Assembly (NCBI GenBank): GCA_900469615.1 | Contig: UBYA01000002.1 | Location: 348,773 to 392,191 of the forward strand | DNA: 43,419 nt | DNA from: Hyphomicrobiales bacterium | GTDB taxonomy: Bacteria; Pseudomonadota; Alphaproteobacteria; Rhizobiales; Rhizobiaceae | Direction of reading: 5' to 3' | In this document: in pieces, positions 7,345 through 15,449 of the stretch | How positions within the stretch are numbered: the first letter of the stretch is position 1 | Layout of the letters: each line of letters begins with the position of its first letter | Position numbers and translations under genes: made by a program | Notes under the pieces: generated by a model | The model's input: the letters and a program-made list of their open reading frames with translations, nothing else | The model's database searches: none | What the model was told of the DNA's origin: nothing

Positions 7345-8796
7345 ATGCGACTTGATGAATATGCCGCGCAGGATGGCATCGGCCTCGCCCGTCTCCTCCG
7401 GGAAGGGGAAATAACGCCGCGTGATCTCGGGCAGTGCGTGGTGCAGGCAATCGAATCCGTCAACCCGGCACTCAATGCCGTTGTGGAGGTGTTTGCCGAT
7501 GCTCTCGATCGGTTGACGAACCAAAGGGGGGCAGGTCCGTTTTACGGCATTCCAACGCTGATCAAGGACCTGCCGATCGAGGCCGGACGGCACGCGGAAT
7601 TCGGCAGCCGCCTGATGAAGGGCTTTCGGGCACAGCATGATGCGGTATACTGGCAGCGGCTGCGCGAAAGCGGCTTGATCAGCGTAGGGCGCACGACGAC
7701 ATCCGAGTTCGCCATCCCCGCGGCCACGGAAACGCTGCTGTATGGCGCAACCCGCAACCCATGGGATGTAAAGCGAGGGGTAGCGGGCTCCAGTGCTGGC
7801 GCTGCCGCGGCCGTAGCTGCTGGCATAGTGCCCTTCGCTCAAGGCAGCGACGGTGGTGGATCAATCCGCAATCCCGCATCGTTTTGCGGCGTCATCGGCC
7901 TCAAGCCCTCCCGCGGTCGCGTGACAGGTTCCCCACATGCAAACGCTCCGCGCTTCGGCCTGGGGACCGGCTTCATGCTTACGCGATCGGTTCGCGACAC
8001 AGCCGCCCTTCTGGACGTCTGCCACGGCCCCGATGCGGGCGATGGCTATGAGATCACGCGTCCCTCCGAGGCTTATGCCGGGACCATGCATCGTTCGCCA
8101 AAGGAATTGCGTATCGCCGTGTGCACGCGCTCCTGGTCCGGAACGCCTGTCGAGCAGGATGTTCTGGACACCGCACGGCTTACGGCGGACCGGCTGAGCA
8201 ATCTCGGCCATCATATCGAGAACGCCTCGCCGGATTTCGATTATTCCGCTTTCCTTCATGCGCAAAAGATCATCTGGGCAGCAGGAGCTGCCGCTGACTT
8301 GCCCGTTCTGGCGAAATTAGCCGGTGCCCCATTGGATGAAGATACCCTCGGGCCTTCCGTTCATGCTGTTTATCGCTTTGGATGCACATTGCGCGCTTCC
8401 CAGCTTAGGGAAGCGCTGGAGGTCTACGATCACATCACAAGGCAGGTCGGGCGTTTCATGCAACGGTACGATCTCCTGCTAACGCCAACAAGTGCGATTG
8501 CGCCGGAGCTGATCGGCACCTACGACCCCAACAGGCCAGGTCTGGATATCGACGACGTTTTCGCGGACCTCGAGCCCAAAGAAACCTTTACCGCCCTTTT
8601 TAACGGCACCGGTCAACCGGCGATCTCGTTGCCTCTTGGCCGTAGCGGCAATGGCCTTCCGATCGGAATGCAATTTGTCGGTCGTTTCGGGCGTGACGAT
8701 CTTTTGCTTGCGATCGCGCGCCAACTGGAGGAACAACTGGAGGGTAAGCCGGGTATATGGGGGCAGGGATTGCCTGATATCTACGCCGGCCACTAA
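7345..8796 (+). CDS. Amidase (amidase signature family), copy 2
   Basis: A 483-residue paralogue of the preceding amidase, with the same catalytic positions K74, S149 and S173 and no insertions over the first 180 residues. The motif after the cis-serine is GSSAG rather than GSSGG. The middle (about 230-300) diverges most, the region expected to shape the substrate pocket, so the two may act on related but different amides. It is separated from copy 1 by 61 bases, and the RpiR regulator follows after 14. Confidence 0.92.
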   Translation: MRLDEYAAQDGIGLARLLREGEITPRDLGQCVVQAIESVNPALNAVVEVFADALDRLTNQRGAGPFYGIPTLIKDLPIEAGRHAEFGSRLMKGFRAQHDAVYWQRLRESGLISVGRTTTSEFAIPAATETLLYGATRNPWDVKRGVAGSSAGAAAAVAAGIVPFAQGSDGGGSIRNPASFCGVIGLKPSRGRVTGSPHANAPRFGLGTGFMLTRSVRDTAALLDVCHGPDAGDGYEITRPSEAYAGTMHRSPKELRIAVCTRSWSGTPVEQDVLDTARLTADRLSNLGHHIENASPDFDYSAFLHAQKIIWAAGAAADLPVLAKLAGAPLDEDTLGPSVHAVYRFGCTLRASQLREALEVYDHITRQVGRFMQRYDLLLTPTSAIAPELIGTYDPNRPGLDIDDVFADLEPKETFTALFNGTGQPAISLPLGRSGNGLPIGMQFVGRFGRDDLLLAIARQLEEQLEGKPGIWGQGLPDIYAGH

Positions 8797-8810
8797 CAGG
8801 AGGACTGCGA

Positions 8811-9743
8811 GTGGCAAAGCCGCGAAACGGGGAAAAGAAAAAGCGTGCCATTGAAAATGGCAAGAAAGTCGATATCGAAGCGCTCCTGCGGGCGCATATT
8901 GCGACCGCGACGCCTTCCGAGCAGAGCGTCGCTGCCTTCATGCTCGAAAATTTGCAGATGTTGTCGTTTGAGACGGGCGGCAGTATCGCCAAGGCGGTTG
9001 GCGTAAGCGAAATGACGGTGCTGCGCGTCGCGCGGGGCCTTGGCTTCCAGGGCTTCCGCGACCTGAAGAGCAAGTTGCGCAGCGCGGTTGAAAAAGAAGG
9101 GGACCTCGACGATTACACATCCCGCTTCAAAGTGCGGGATAAGCGGCATGAGGTATTGCAGGAAAGCCTGCGTCTGGAACTTGATGCGATTGTCAAAGCC
9201 TATGCGCTCGCAACGACCGAATTATGGGACGATGCGACCAGCGCGCTGGCGAGAACGCGAACGATCTATGTCGTCGGATTTCAGGCGATCAAAGGCCTCG
9301 CAATGGACTTTGCCAGTCGCTTGCTGTGGACGCGCCCAAACGTGATTTTCGTCGATAGTGCAAGCGGTACTTATGGGGAAATCATCGCGGCCGACCCGGC
9401 GCACAGCCTGGTCGTGCTCATTGACGCCGCAAACTATGCCACACGCAGCATAAAGCTGGCGCAGCGTCTGAAAGACATCGGCATGCCTTTGATCATCGTA
9501 ACGGACATGTTTAGCCACTGGGGCTTTGCCTATACCGAGTTTGTTTTCGAAGCCCACGCCCATGTCCAGACCTATTGGGATTCTTCGGCGTCGATAAACG
9601 TTGTGCTCAATCTGCTCATCAATACCGTGGCCATGAAGCTCGGCTCAAAGGCGACAAAGCATTGCGAGGTCCTTACGAAACTGATGGCGGACTTCGACGA
9701 ATTCGTAAGCGTTCCAACTCTCAACCATAAACAGGAAACTTGA
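8811..9743 (+). CDS. MurR/RpiR-family transcriptional regulator
   Basis: A 310-residue regulator starting at a GTG with AGGAGG 8 bases upstream. The N-terminal half contains the RpiR helix-turn-helix (about residues 30-100: S-I-A-K-A-V-G-V-S-E-M-T-V-L-R). The C-terminal half is a SIS domain (about 130-280) with the fold that binds phosphosugars in this family. It lies in line with the transport and amidase genes and probably controls them, as repressor or activator. Many rhizobial RpiR proteins in Dpp/amidase clusters sense non-sugar catabolites, so the ligand cannot be read off. Confidence 0.9.
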   Translation: MAKPRNGEKKKRAIENGKKVDIEALLRAHIATATPSEQSVAAFMLENLQMLSFETGGSIAKAVGVSEMTVLRVARGLGFQGFRDLKSKLRSAVEKEGDLDDYTSRFKVRDKRHEVLQESLRLELDAIVKAYALATTELWDDATSALARTRTIYVVGFQAIKGLAMDFASRLLWTRPNVIFVDSASGTYGEIIAADPAHSLVVLIDAANYATRSIKLAQRLKDIGMPLIIVTDMFSHWGFAYTEFVFEAHAHVQTYWDSSASINVVLNLLINTVAMKLGSKATKHCEVLTKLMADFDEFVSVPTLNHKQET

Positions 9744-9744
9744 T

Positions 9745-10119
9745 ATGACTATCGATGAAGCACTGGAAGCCGATCGCAGACGGCTGGATGCCTGCCTGGC
9801 TGCCGATATTCCTGTCCTGGAAGAGCTTATGGCCGAAGATTGCCTTTATATCCACACCGCCGGCAATATCGATTCGAAGTCCGAGTTCATCGAAAAAGTC
9901 AAAACGGGCATGCTTCGCTACATGCGCATCGGAAACAACATCGAGCGGTCGGGGGCATGCGGAGAGACCGTCGCCATTGCCGGTATTCTGGAGATGGATC
10001 TCTACAGGGGTGACGTCCCGGCCTCGATTCGTATTCGTTATTGCTGCACATGGGTAAGCACGGCTTCAGGTCCAAGAATGCTGACCTGGCAATCGACGCC
10101 GCTTGCCAACCATAAATGA
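9745..10119 (+). CDS. NTF2-like (SnoaL/DUF4440-type) protein
   Basis: A 124-residue cytoplasmic protein with the cone-shaped NTF2-like pattern: an N-terminal helix pair (E-A-L-E-A-D-R-R-R-L-D-A), the L-M-A-E-D-C-L-Y-I-H-T-A-G segment and several beta strands. It begins one base after the RpiR stop, so it is co-expressed. Proteins of this fold act as isomerases, cyclases, hydratases or plain ligand binders. A role in processing the product of the amidases is possible but cannot be shown from sequence. Confidence 0.8.
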   Translation: MTIDEALEADRRRLDACLAADIPVLEELMAEDCLYIHTAGNIDSKSEFIEKVKTGMLRYMRIGNNIERSGACGETVAIAGILEMDLYRGDVPASIRIRYCCTWVSTASGPRMLTWQSTPLANHK

Positions 10120-10126
10120 GTTGAGA

Positions 10127-10690
10127 ATGGCAGGGAAATCCACGTCCGTCGACATCGGGGGCAGGTTGCGTCATTTGCGCATGCAGCACAACCTTTCCCA
10201 GCGCGAACTTGCCAAACGCACCGGTGTTACCAATTCAACGATCTCGTTGATCGAATCGAATGCGTCCAATCCATCCGTCGGTGCGTTGAAACGGATACTG
10301 GATGGAATTCCGATCGGGATGGCAGAGTTTTTCGCGTTCGAGCCGGAACGGCCAGCGAGCGCTTTTTACCGGTCCGATGAATTGGTCGAGATTGGCAAAG
10401 GAGCAATTTCGTATCGGCAGGTCGGCAAGACCCTCTTTGGCCGCAGCCTTCAGATCGTCAGGGAATGCTATCAGCCCGGGGCAGATACAGGCAAGGTATC
10501 GTTAGTCCACGATGGCGAGGAAGGCGGCATCGTCCTCTCGGGTCGTCTGGATGTGACCGTGGGCGACGAACGCCGCATCCTGGGGCCGGGGGATGCATAT
10601 TATTTCGAAAGTCGCCGCCCGCACCGTTTCCGCTGCGTCGGTTCGCTACCCTGCGAAGTCGTAAGCGCCTGCACCCCTCCGACATTCTAG
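10127..10690 (+). CDS. XRE-cupin transcriptional regulator (PuuR-like)
   Basis: A 187-residue regulator with an N-terminal XRE helix-turn-helix (about 8-65; L-S-Q-R-E-L-A-K-R-T-G-V-T-N-S-T-I-S) and a C-terminal cupin domain (about 110-185; ending G-D-A-Y-Y-F-E-S-R-R-P-H-R-F). This arrangement is that of PuuR, which represses putrescine use in enteric bacteria, and of many regulators of amine and amino-acid catabolism. It is the last gene of the plus-strand run and starts 7 bases after the NTF2-like gene. An acylpolyamine-type deacetylase lies 3.5 kb away, giving a weak hint that amines are involved. Confidence 0.88.
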   Translation: MAGKSTSVDIGGRLRHLRMQHNLSQRELAKRTGVTNSTISLIESNASNPSVGALKRILDGIPIGMAEFFAFEPERPASAFYRSDELVEIGKGAISYRQVGKTLFGRSLQIVRECYQPGADTGKVSLVHDGEEGGIVLSGRLDVTVGDERRILGPGDAYYFESRRPHRFRCVGSLPCEVVSACTPPTF

Positions 10691-11184
10691 CGAAGAGCGC
10701 GGAAAGCACACGGCTTTCTCTGTGATATCCGCGCCGGTCCATGCGGCGTGCTTCTCCAAACGACATCCGGTCTGCCGGCGCTTGCGCGCCGAGGCAGACC
10801 GAGAGCGATGGGGTTCCCATCAGCCTTCTTGGCAAAATGCCTGCACATTGTCCGCGAAAGCGTTCATTCCGTCGAGCGTCGCTTGCATCGGAGGCGGTCT
10901 GCCTGTTGCCCGCACCGGTATTGCGGGCAACAGGGAAGAAAACCTCTTCCAGGCAGAAGTGCCGATTCTGCGGTTGAGCGATCGCCGCCATGGCCGGGCG
11001 ATAATCATAAAGGATCACCGCCCGTAGGGTCTCCCCCGTCCGTCAACGACATTGTTACGGAGTTTGGAGAGTGCGCGGAAAATCTTCGCCCGTGCAACAA
11101 CGTGAGTCGCCAGGGCTTTTCCTGGAATTGCTCTTGAAAACTCAAGCGGTTAACCGCCTGTCCGAGGAAATTGGCGTGCCAACA
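10691..11184. other. Intergenic stretch without a supported gene
   Basis: No convincing coding region is seen. Open frames exist on both strands (for example 10820-11008 minus, ending DNVQAFCQEG) but none has a ribosome site, a family pattern or consistent codon use; the minus frame could be the tail of a lost gene. The left end holds an inverted repeat, GCGCGGA (10697-10703) with TCCGCGC (10728-10734), just after the XRE-cupin gene. No U-run follows it, so it is a weak terminator candidate or RNA-stabilising hairpin. The right end holds the repeat at 11110-11157. Confidence 0.5.
11110..11157. repeat. Palindrome-rich repeat, rhizobial intergenic type
   Basis: Three small inverted repeats follow one another: CCAGG/CCTGG (11110-11125), CTTGA/TCAAG (11133-11146) and the perfect palindrome GCGGTTAACCGC (11146-11157). 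The segment CTTTTCCTGGAATTGCTC is like one arm of the short palindromic intergenic repeats found in many copies in rhizobial genomes. It lies just past the end of the minus-strand secreted NTF2-like gene, where such repeats often act as terminators or mRNA stabilisers. The family match is from memory, not from a search. Confidence 0.4.
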
Positions 11185-11655
11185 TCAGAACATGGTGTTG
11201 GTATTGGCCGATTTCTCGGGCACTTTCTGGATAACGTCCCAATGCTCGACGATTTTGCCGTTTGCGACGCGAAAGATGTCAACGACGGCCGAGCCCGGAT
11301 CGGTCGGTCCGCTTGTCGCATGGACATGGAGATAAACGAGATCGCCATCCGTCGCGCTGCGAACGATCTGCGATTTGCGGGCGGGATTATCCTGAAAGGC
11401 CTTGGTGAAATAGCCAACGAAGGGGGCTTTGCCGTCAGGAACGTTCGGGTTGTGTTGCTTGTAGTCGTCAGCGACCACTTGGGCGGCTTCGGCGACGTCA
11501 TGCTGATTGAAAAACTTGTCGTAAAACGAGACGACAAGCGCTCGGTTCGATTCTTCCATGCTCAGGTTGCGCTCGGCGGCGAATACGCTGCAGACATTGA
11601 GCGATGCGGCCATTGCCGCAGAAATTGCAATCATGTGAGGGAAGGACATTTTCAT
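11185..11655 (-). CDS. Secreted NTF2-like (SnoaL-type) protein
   Basis: A 156-residue protein with a Sec signal peptide (first 26 residues, cleavage after VFA) followed by an NTF2-like/SnoaL domain. The conserved pattern Y-D-K-F-F-N-Q-H-D and the ending V-D-I-F-R-V-A-N-G-K-I-V-E-H-W-D-V-I-Q are typical of the predicted ester-cyclase-like subgroup. It acts in the periplasm if exported. It is transcribed opposite to the flanking clusters, and the long spacer at 11656-12594 lies upstream of it. The role is unknown. Confidence 0.82.
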   Translation of the reverse strand: MKMSFPHMIAISAAMAASLNVCSVFAAERNLSMEESNRALVVSFYDKFFNQHDVAEAAQVVADDYKQHNPNVPDGKAPFVGYFTKAFQDNPARKSQIVRSATDGDLVYLHVHATSGPTDPGSAVVDIFRVANGKIVEHWDVIQKVPEKSANTNTMF

Positions 11656-12533
11656 GGATACCTCTTTCCTTTTCGGATCATGACCGCTTTTTAGGAGCGG
11701 ATCGGTTTCGTTGTTGCTGCATGATTTCCATGTGAGAAATGCGGTCCCGCGTGTTTCAAGTCAGAGTTGGCACGCGGCTCCCCGACGTCGGTCTTGAGCT
11801 CATGGGACATCGCATCTCCAACGCCGCACAGGCGTTCGCCATCGGGCGAAGAGTGCGGCGGTATTGCACGGTCAGCGGCAAGAGTTATGCGAGTTTTTCG
11901 ATAAATTCCCGTCTATATATTTGCAAAATAGATATATAGATTGTCGCGCATGACATCATTCCGCTCCAAAGATTGTTATGGCGGAAAGATGTGCCGGCCT
12001 GCCGAAGAATTGAAAAGCATGAACTCATATCAGCTGTTTATAAGTATCATGCTGATGTCTTCGCGACGGTGCGCTCTTGCGGGAAATTATGGCAGGTCCT
12101 GGCCTCCTTTCAAATTATCGCAATGATTTGCTTTGGCTGCGTGACCATATATCGTAATTATCGATCATTCGCGATAGGGTCGATTTTCACATCTATGTGT
12201 TGCGTGGTCGGAAATGCCGATTTCTCCGCGGAAGGGCCTCTTTGTGGCGCGAGTCGCGACTGCCGGTATTTGGCGATGGGGGCCGTCTGGAAAGCGAATA
12301 TCCGCCTGCGCCACGGCGTTCTTGGGAGCATTCATCCCAGCGCAACCGGAAACGTGCAATCCGGCCCGAGATTCAGCGTGCAGACGGCGAAAGATGCCGG
12401 CCTCCGCACGTCGGCGGGATTGGAGGCTGCCCAGCACTTTCGAACGTTCCACCGAGGCTTCTGTCTGAACATTTTATTTTTCAATGAGATAGAATGATCT
12501 TTCCATTTATATGTTGTATTTCCACCAATATTG
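11656..12533. other. Long intergenic region with scattered palindromes
   Basis: About 880 bases without a gene I can support. The first part is the leader of the minus-strand secreted protein. Around 11900-12180 the DNA is AT-rich with an inverted repeat (11912-11940). Between 12200 and 12470 it becomes GC-rich again and several frames stay open on both strands, but none has a start site or a recognisable family. That part may be debris of a lost gene. No transposase or terminal repeats were found. Confidence 0.5.
11912..11940. promoter_or_regulatory. 9-bp perfect inverted repeat (operator candidate)
   Basis: TCTATATAT (11912-11920) and ATATATAGA (11932-11940) form a perfect inverted repeat around an 11-base centre that contains TTTGCAAA overlapping the left arm. 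It lies about 260 bp upstream of the minus-strand secreted protein and about 650 bp upstream of the binding-protein gene. Symmetry and spacing suit a dimeric regulator or a cruciform. Which gene it serves is unclear. Confidence 0.4.
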
Positions 12534-12564
12534 TTGACTAATGTTTTAAAATCAACATTATGAT
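12534..12564 (+). promoter_or_regulatory. Promoter with overlapping inverted repeat
   Basis: TTGACT (12534-12539) can serve as -35 and CATTAT or TATGAT (12556-12564) as -10. Overlapping them is the perfect inverted repeat TAATGTT (12539-12545) / AACATTA (12554-12560) with an 8-base centre. A repressor bound there would block RNA polymerase. The transcript would begin near 12570 and meet the strong GGGGAGGAG ribosome site before the ATG at 12595. The RpiR or XRE-cupin regulators of the cluster are natural candidates, by inference. Confidence 0.5.
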
Positions 12565-12594
12565 GGACACCAAACACTGGGGAGGAGTGTAAGC

Positions 12595-14127
12595 ATGGGT
12601 GTCTGCAGGATTTTTCGCGCTTGCGCGTTGCGCAGCTCGGCATTGTTGGCGATCGTGTTCAGCACGACGGCAGCGGCAATCGCCGCTGATACGATAACCC
12701 TCGCGACGCCTAATCCGATCACCACCCTCGATCCGATGCGATCGACAAGCTCGGGGAATATCGAGGTCTATTTTCAGCTTTACTCGGGCCTAGTGAGGCG
12801 GAATTCCCAAACCGGCGAGCTTGAGCCGGCTCTGGCGGATCGTTGGGAGGTCTCACCGGATGGTTTGACCTATACGCTTCATTTGCGTGACGCCCGGTTC
12901 TCGGACGGCTCGCCGATCACCGCCGAGGACGTGGCTTTCAGCTTGAACCGCGTCCATAGCGATAAGCAATCAGTGTATCCCGCCGGATTGAGCGCGGTCG
13001 ACACAGTGACCGCTGCAGACCAGAAGACCGTTCTGATCAAGTTGAAGTGGGCGCGCTCGTCGTTTCTTCAGAACCTTGCCGCCTTCAACATGGGTATCGT
13101 GTCGAAGTCCGATGTCGAAAAGCAGGGAGACAAGGCTTTCACCAGCGATCCGGTTACGTCTGGCCCATATATAGTGAAGCAATGGAAGCCCAATGAGGGG
13201 ATAGAGCTGCGGCCCAATCCGCATTACTGGCGCGCCGGCCACCCGAAATCCGATGCCACCATTCATTTCTTGGAAACGTCCTCGGCCGAGACGCGTATCG
13301 CCATGTTGCGAGCAGGCACTGTGGACGCGGTGAGGTCGGTCCCATGGGCGAATATCGCGGAACTCAAGAAACTGCCTTCGATCGTCGTCCGGATGGAATC
13401 ATCCGGTGTCATCTACGAAGTGCTGCTCAACCATAAACGCGAACCTTTTTCAGACATGAAGGCTCGCCAGGCGGCAGCCTACGCCATCGACAACAAAGCA
13501 ATGACCGCCGCGCTGACATATGGTTATGCCCGGCCGGCCAATACCACCTTGCCGGATGGCTTTGATTTCCATGACGATGCGTATCCCGGCATTCCGCAGG
13601 ATATCCAGAAGGCAAAGCAGCTTTTGACCGAGTCCGGGATGCAGGGGCACGAGGTGAAGATCCTCGCATTGCCCGATGCGACAGGGCAGCAGACGGCTCT
13701 GCTTTTGCAGGCGCAATGGCAGGCCATCGGCCTGAAGCCAACGATCGTGAATGTCGATAGCGGTGCATGGTGGGATGCGACCGGCAAGGCGGACTATGAT
13801 GCGGCCGTCTCCTGGTGGTACCAGGAGTCGCCTGATCCCGATATCGGGGTTCGCTGGTCCGTATGCGGCTCCTGTAAGTCGAATGCCTTTAACACCTTCT
13901 ACAAGAATCCCAAGGTGGACGACTTGATCGAAGAAGGTGCCAGGGAGGCCGATCCCGCCAAGCGCCTGGCGATCTATAAGGAGATTCAGAAGATCACCAC
14001 ACGAGAGGTCTCCCAGATCCCGCTCTACTACGCGCCGAATGCGGTGGCATACTCCAAGCGAGTGGAAGGTCTGAAACTCACGCCTTCGCTGACATGGACG
14101 TTTGAAGATACGACCCTCACCAAATAG
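12595..14127 (+). CDS. Peptide/amine ABC transporter substrate-binding protein
   Basis: A 510-residue periplasmic binding protein of the DppA/OppA class (family 5 solute-binding proteins). A signal peptide covers about residues 1-31 (cleavage near AIA-ADT). The mature protein opens with D-T-I-T-L-A-T-P-N-P-I-T-T-L-D-P-M and has the conserved L-E-P-A-L-A-D-R-W-E-V-S-P-D-G and F-S-D-G-S-P-I-T-A-E-D-V motifs. GGGGAGGAG precedes the ATG. Its C-terminus is 64% identical to the remnant at 2177-2320, so it is a paralogue of the lost binding protein and may now feed the permeases encoded 9 kb upstream. Confidence 0.93.
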   Translation: MGVCRIFRACALRSSALLAIVFSTTAAAIAADTITLATPNPITTLDPMRSTSSGNIEVYFQLYSGLVRRNSQTGELEPALADRWEVSPDGLTYTLHLRDARFSDGSPITAEDVAFSLNRVHSDKQSVYPAGLSAVDTVTAADQKTVLIKLKWARSSFLQNLAAFNMGIVSKSDVEKQGDKAFTSDPVTSGPYIVKQWKPNEGIELRPNPHYWRAGHPKSDATIHFLETSSAETRIAMLRAGTVDAVRSVPWANIAELKKLPSIVVRMESSGVIYEVLLNHKREPFSDMKARQAAAYAIDNKAMTAALTYGYARPANTTLPDGFDFHDDAYPGIPQDIQKAKQLLTESGMQGHEVKILALPDATGQQTALLLQAQWQAIGLKPTIVNVDSGAWWDATGKADYDAAVSWWYQESPDPDIGVRWSVCGSCKSNAFNTFYKNPKVDDLIEEGAREADPAKRLAIYKEIQKITTREVSQIPLYYAPNAVAYSKRVEGLKLTPSLTWTFEDTTLTK

Positions 14128-14133
14128 TTCCTT

Positions 14134-14152
14134 TGCGGCTTGAAAGGCCGCA
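14134..14152 (+). terminator. Hairpin after the binding-protein gene
   Basis: TGCGGC (14134-14139) and GCCGCA (14147-14152) form a perfect 6-bp stem with a 7-base loop. No U-run follows, so it is more likely an mRNA-stabilising or partial attenuating hairpin that lowers expression of the deacetylase relative to the binding protein than a full terminator. Confidence 0.4.
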
Positions 14153-14240
14153 GCGCCAAGTCTCCAAAACCTCGCCTCGGTGTGACGGTGTTTGGTCGGC
14201 AGCGATAGTCGGCATTCGATTCAAAAATGCGAGGTGGTTT

Positions 14241-15347
14241 ATGAAGACGGGATTTCTCTGGCACGAATATTTTGCATGGCATTCGTTTGGAACGGTCTCC
14301 GGATCGATTCCGGCCGGAGGCTTTGTGGAGCCTGGAGCCCCTTTCGAAAACGAACAGACGAAGCGCAGATTGCGGAATCTGCTGGAAGTCAGCGGCCTGC
14401 TTGACGACCTGAGCATTCTGCCCACGCGGCTTGCCACGGATGAAGAACTTCTCCGCGTTCATACGGTGGATTATCTGGAAAAGCTGAAGCGGCTGAGCAA
14501 TGCGGGCATCGGCGATGCCGGCAGGGGAGCCTTGGTCGGCAAGGGCTCGTTCGAAATTGCCCAACGCGCTGCGGGTGCCTGTATCGTCGCTGCCGACGCT
14601 GTATATGATCGTGTTGTTCGCAACGCCTATGTCTTGTGCCGTCCTCCGGGACACCATGCCGAACGCGATTGCGGGATTGGCTTCTGCCTTCTCGCGAATG
14701 CATCGATCGCGACGGAGCATTTGCGCAAGGTCCGCGGTGTGAAGCGTATTGCGCTGGTCGACTGGGATGTCCATCATGGCAATGGGGCGCAGTCAATCTT
14801 CTACGACGATCCGGACGTTCTGACGATTTCCATTCACCAGGATCGCCTGTTTCGGTCCGGGTCAATTGAAGAAAGAGGCGTCGGAGACGGATTGGGAGCC
14901 TCCCTCAATATTCCACTGCCCGCAGGCTCGGGCCATGAAGCCTATGTGGCGGCGATTGAGCGGGTGGTGGTTCCGGCTCTCACGCGCTTCCAGCCTGAAA
15001 TGATTATCGTGCCGTCGGGTTTTGATGCCAGCGTGTTCGATCCCCTCGGCCGCCAGATGGCGGGTTCGGAGACATTCCGAATGATGACCCGCCTGCTGAT
15101 GACCGCGGCAGACCGGCTTTGCGAGGGTCGGCTGATGATGACCCACGAGGGCGGCTATTCGGAAACGTATGTCCCCTGGTGCGGATTGGCCGTTCTCGAG
15201 GAAATGTCCGGCATTAAAACAGAAGCGCAGGATCCTTATCTCGGTTGGTTCGGCCTAATTGGCGGACACGAGCTCAAGCCGCATGAGAACGAGGTTCTGA
15301 TCCAGGCTGCGGCTCTTGTCGATCAGATACCAAGGCCCGGCAAGTAG
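14241..15347 (+). CDS. Histone-deacetylase-like amidohydrolase
   Basis: A 368-residue zinc hydrolase of the arginase/deacetylase superfamily. The active site is complete: H138-H139 in R-P-P-G-H-H, zinc ligands D176 and H178 in V-D-W-D-V-H-H-G-N-G, and D262 in S-G-F-D-A-S. Bacterial members remove acetyl or other acyl groups from polyamines or similar amines. The sequence looks like the class II-type bacterial group. It lies 113 bases after the binding-protein gene, so imported compounds may be deacylated here. The true substrate is not evident. Confidence 0.9.
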   Translation: MKTGFLWHEYFAWHSFGTVSGSIPAGGFVEPGAPFENEQTKRRLRNLLEVSGLLDDLSILPTRLATDEELLRVHTVDYLEKLKRLSNAGIGDAGRGALVGKGSFEIAQRAAGACIVAADAVYDRVVRNAYVLCRPPGHHAERDCGIGFCLLANASIATEHLRKVRGVKRIALVDWDVHHGNGAQSIFYDDPDVLTISIHQDRLFRSGSIEERGVGDGLGASLNIPLPAGSGHEAYVAAIERVVVPALTRFQPEMIIVPSGFDASVFDPLGRQMAGSETFRMMTRLLMTAADRLCEGRLMMTHEGGYSETYVPWCGLAVLEEMSGIKTEAQDPYLGWFGLIGGHELKPHENEVLIQAAALVDQIPRPGK

Positions 15348-15449
15348 AAGTCCGTCACGCTGTTGGAGGACTGCCGAGCTAGGCCTCTGCGTTGCATGGC
15401 AGGCTCGAGCCGGCAGTTGGTCTCATCTATCCGTTAACTGAGTTCGAGA

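Noticed and set aside
10820..11008. Possible small minus-strand gene ending DNVQAFCQEG
   Set aside because: No ribosome site or family pattern; at best the tail of a lost gene, so listed only as intergenic.
12165..12497. Overlapping open frames on both strands in the spacer before the binding protein
   Set aside because: Several frames are open at once because the segment is GC-rich; none has a start signal or recognisable product.
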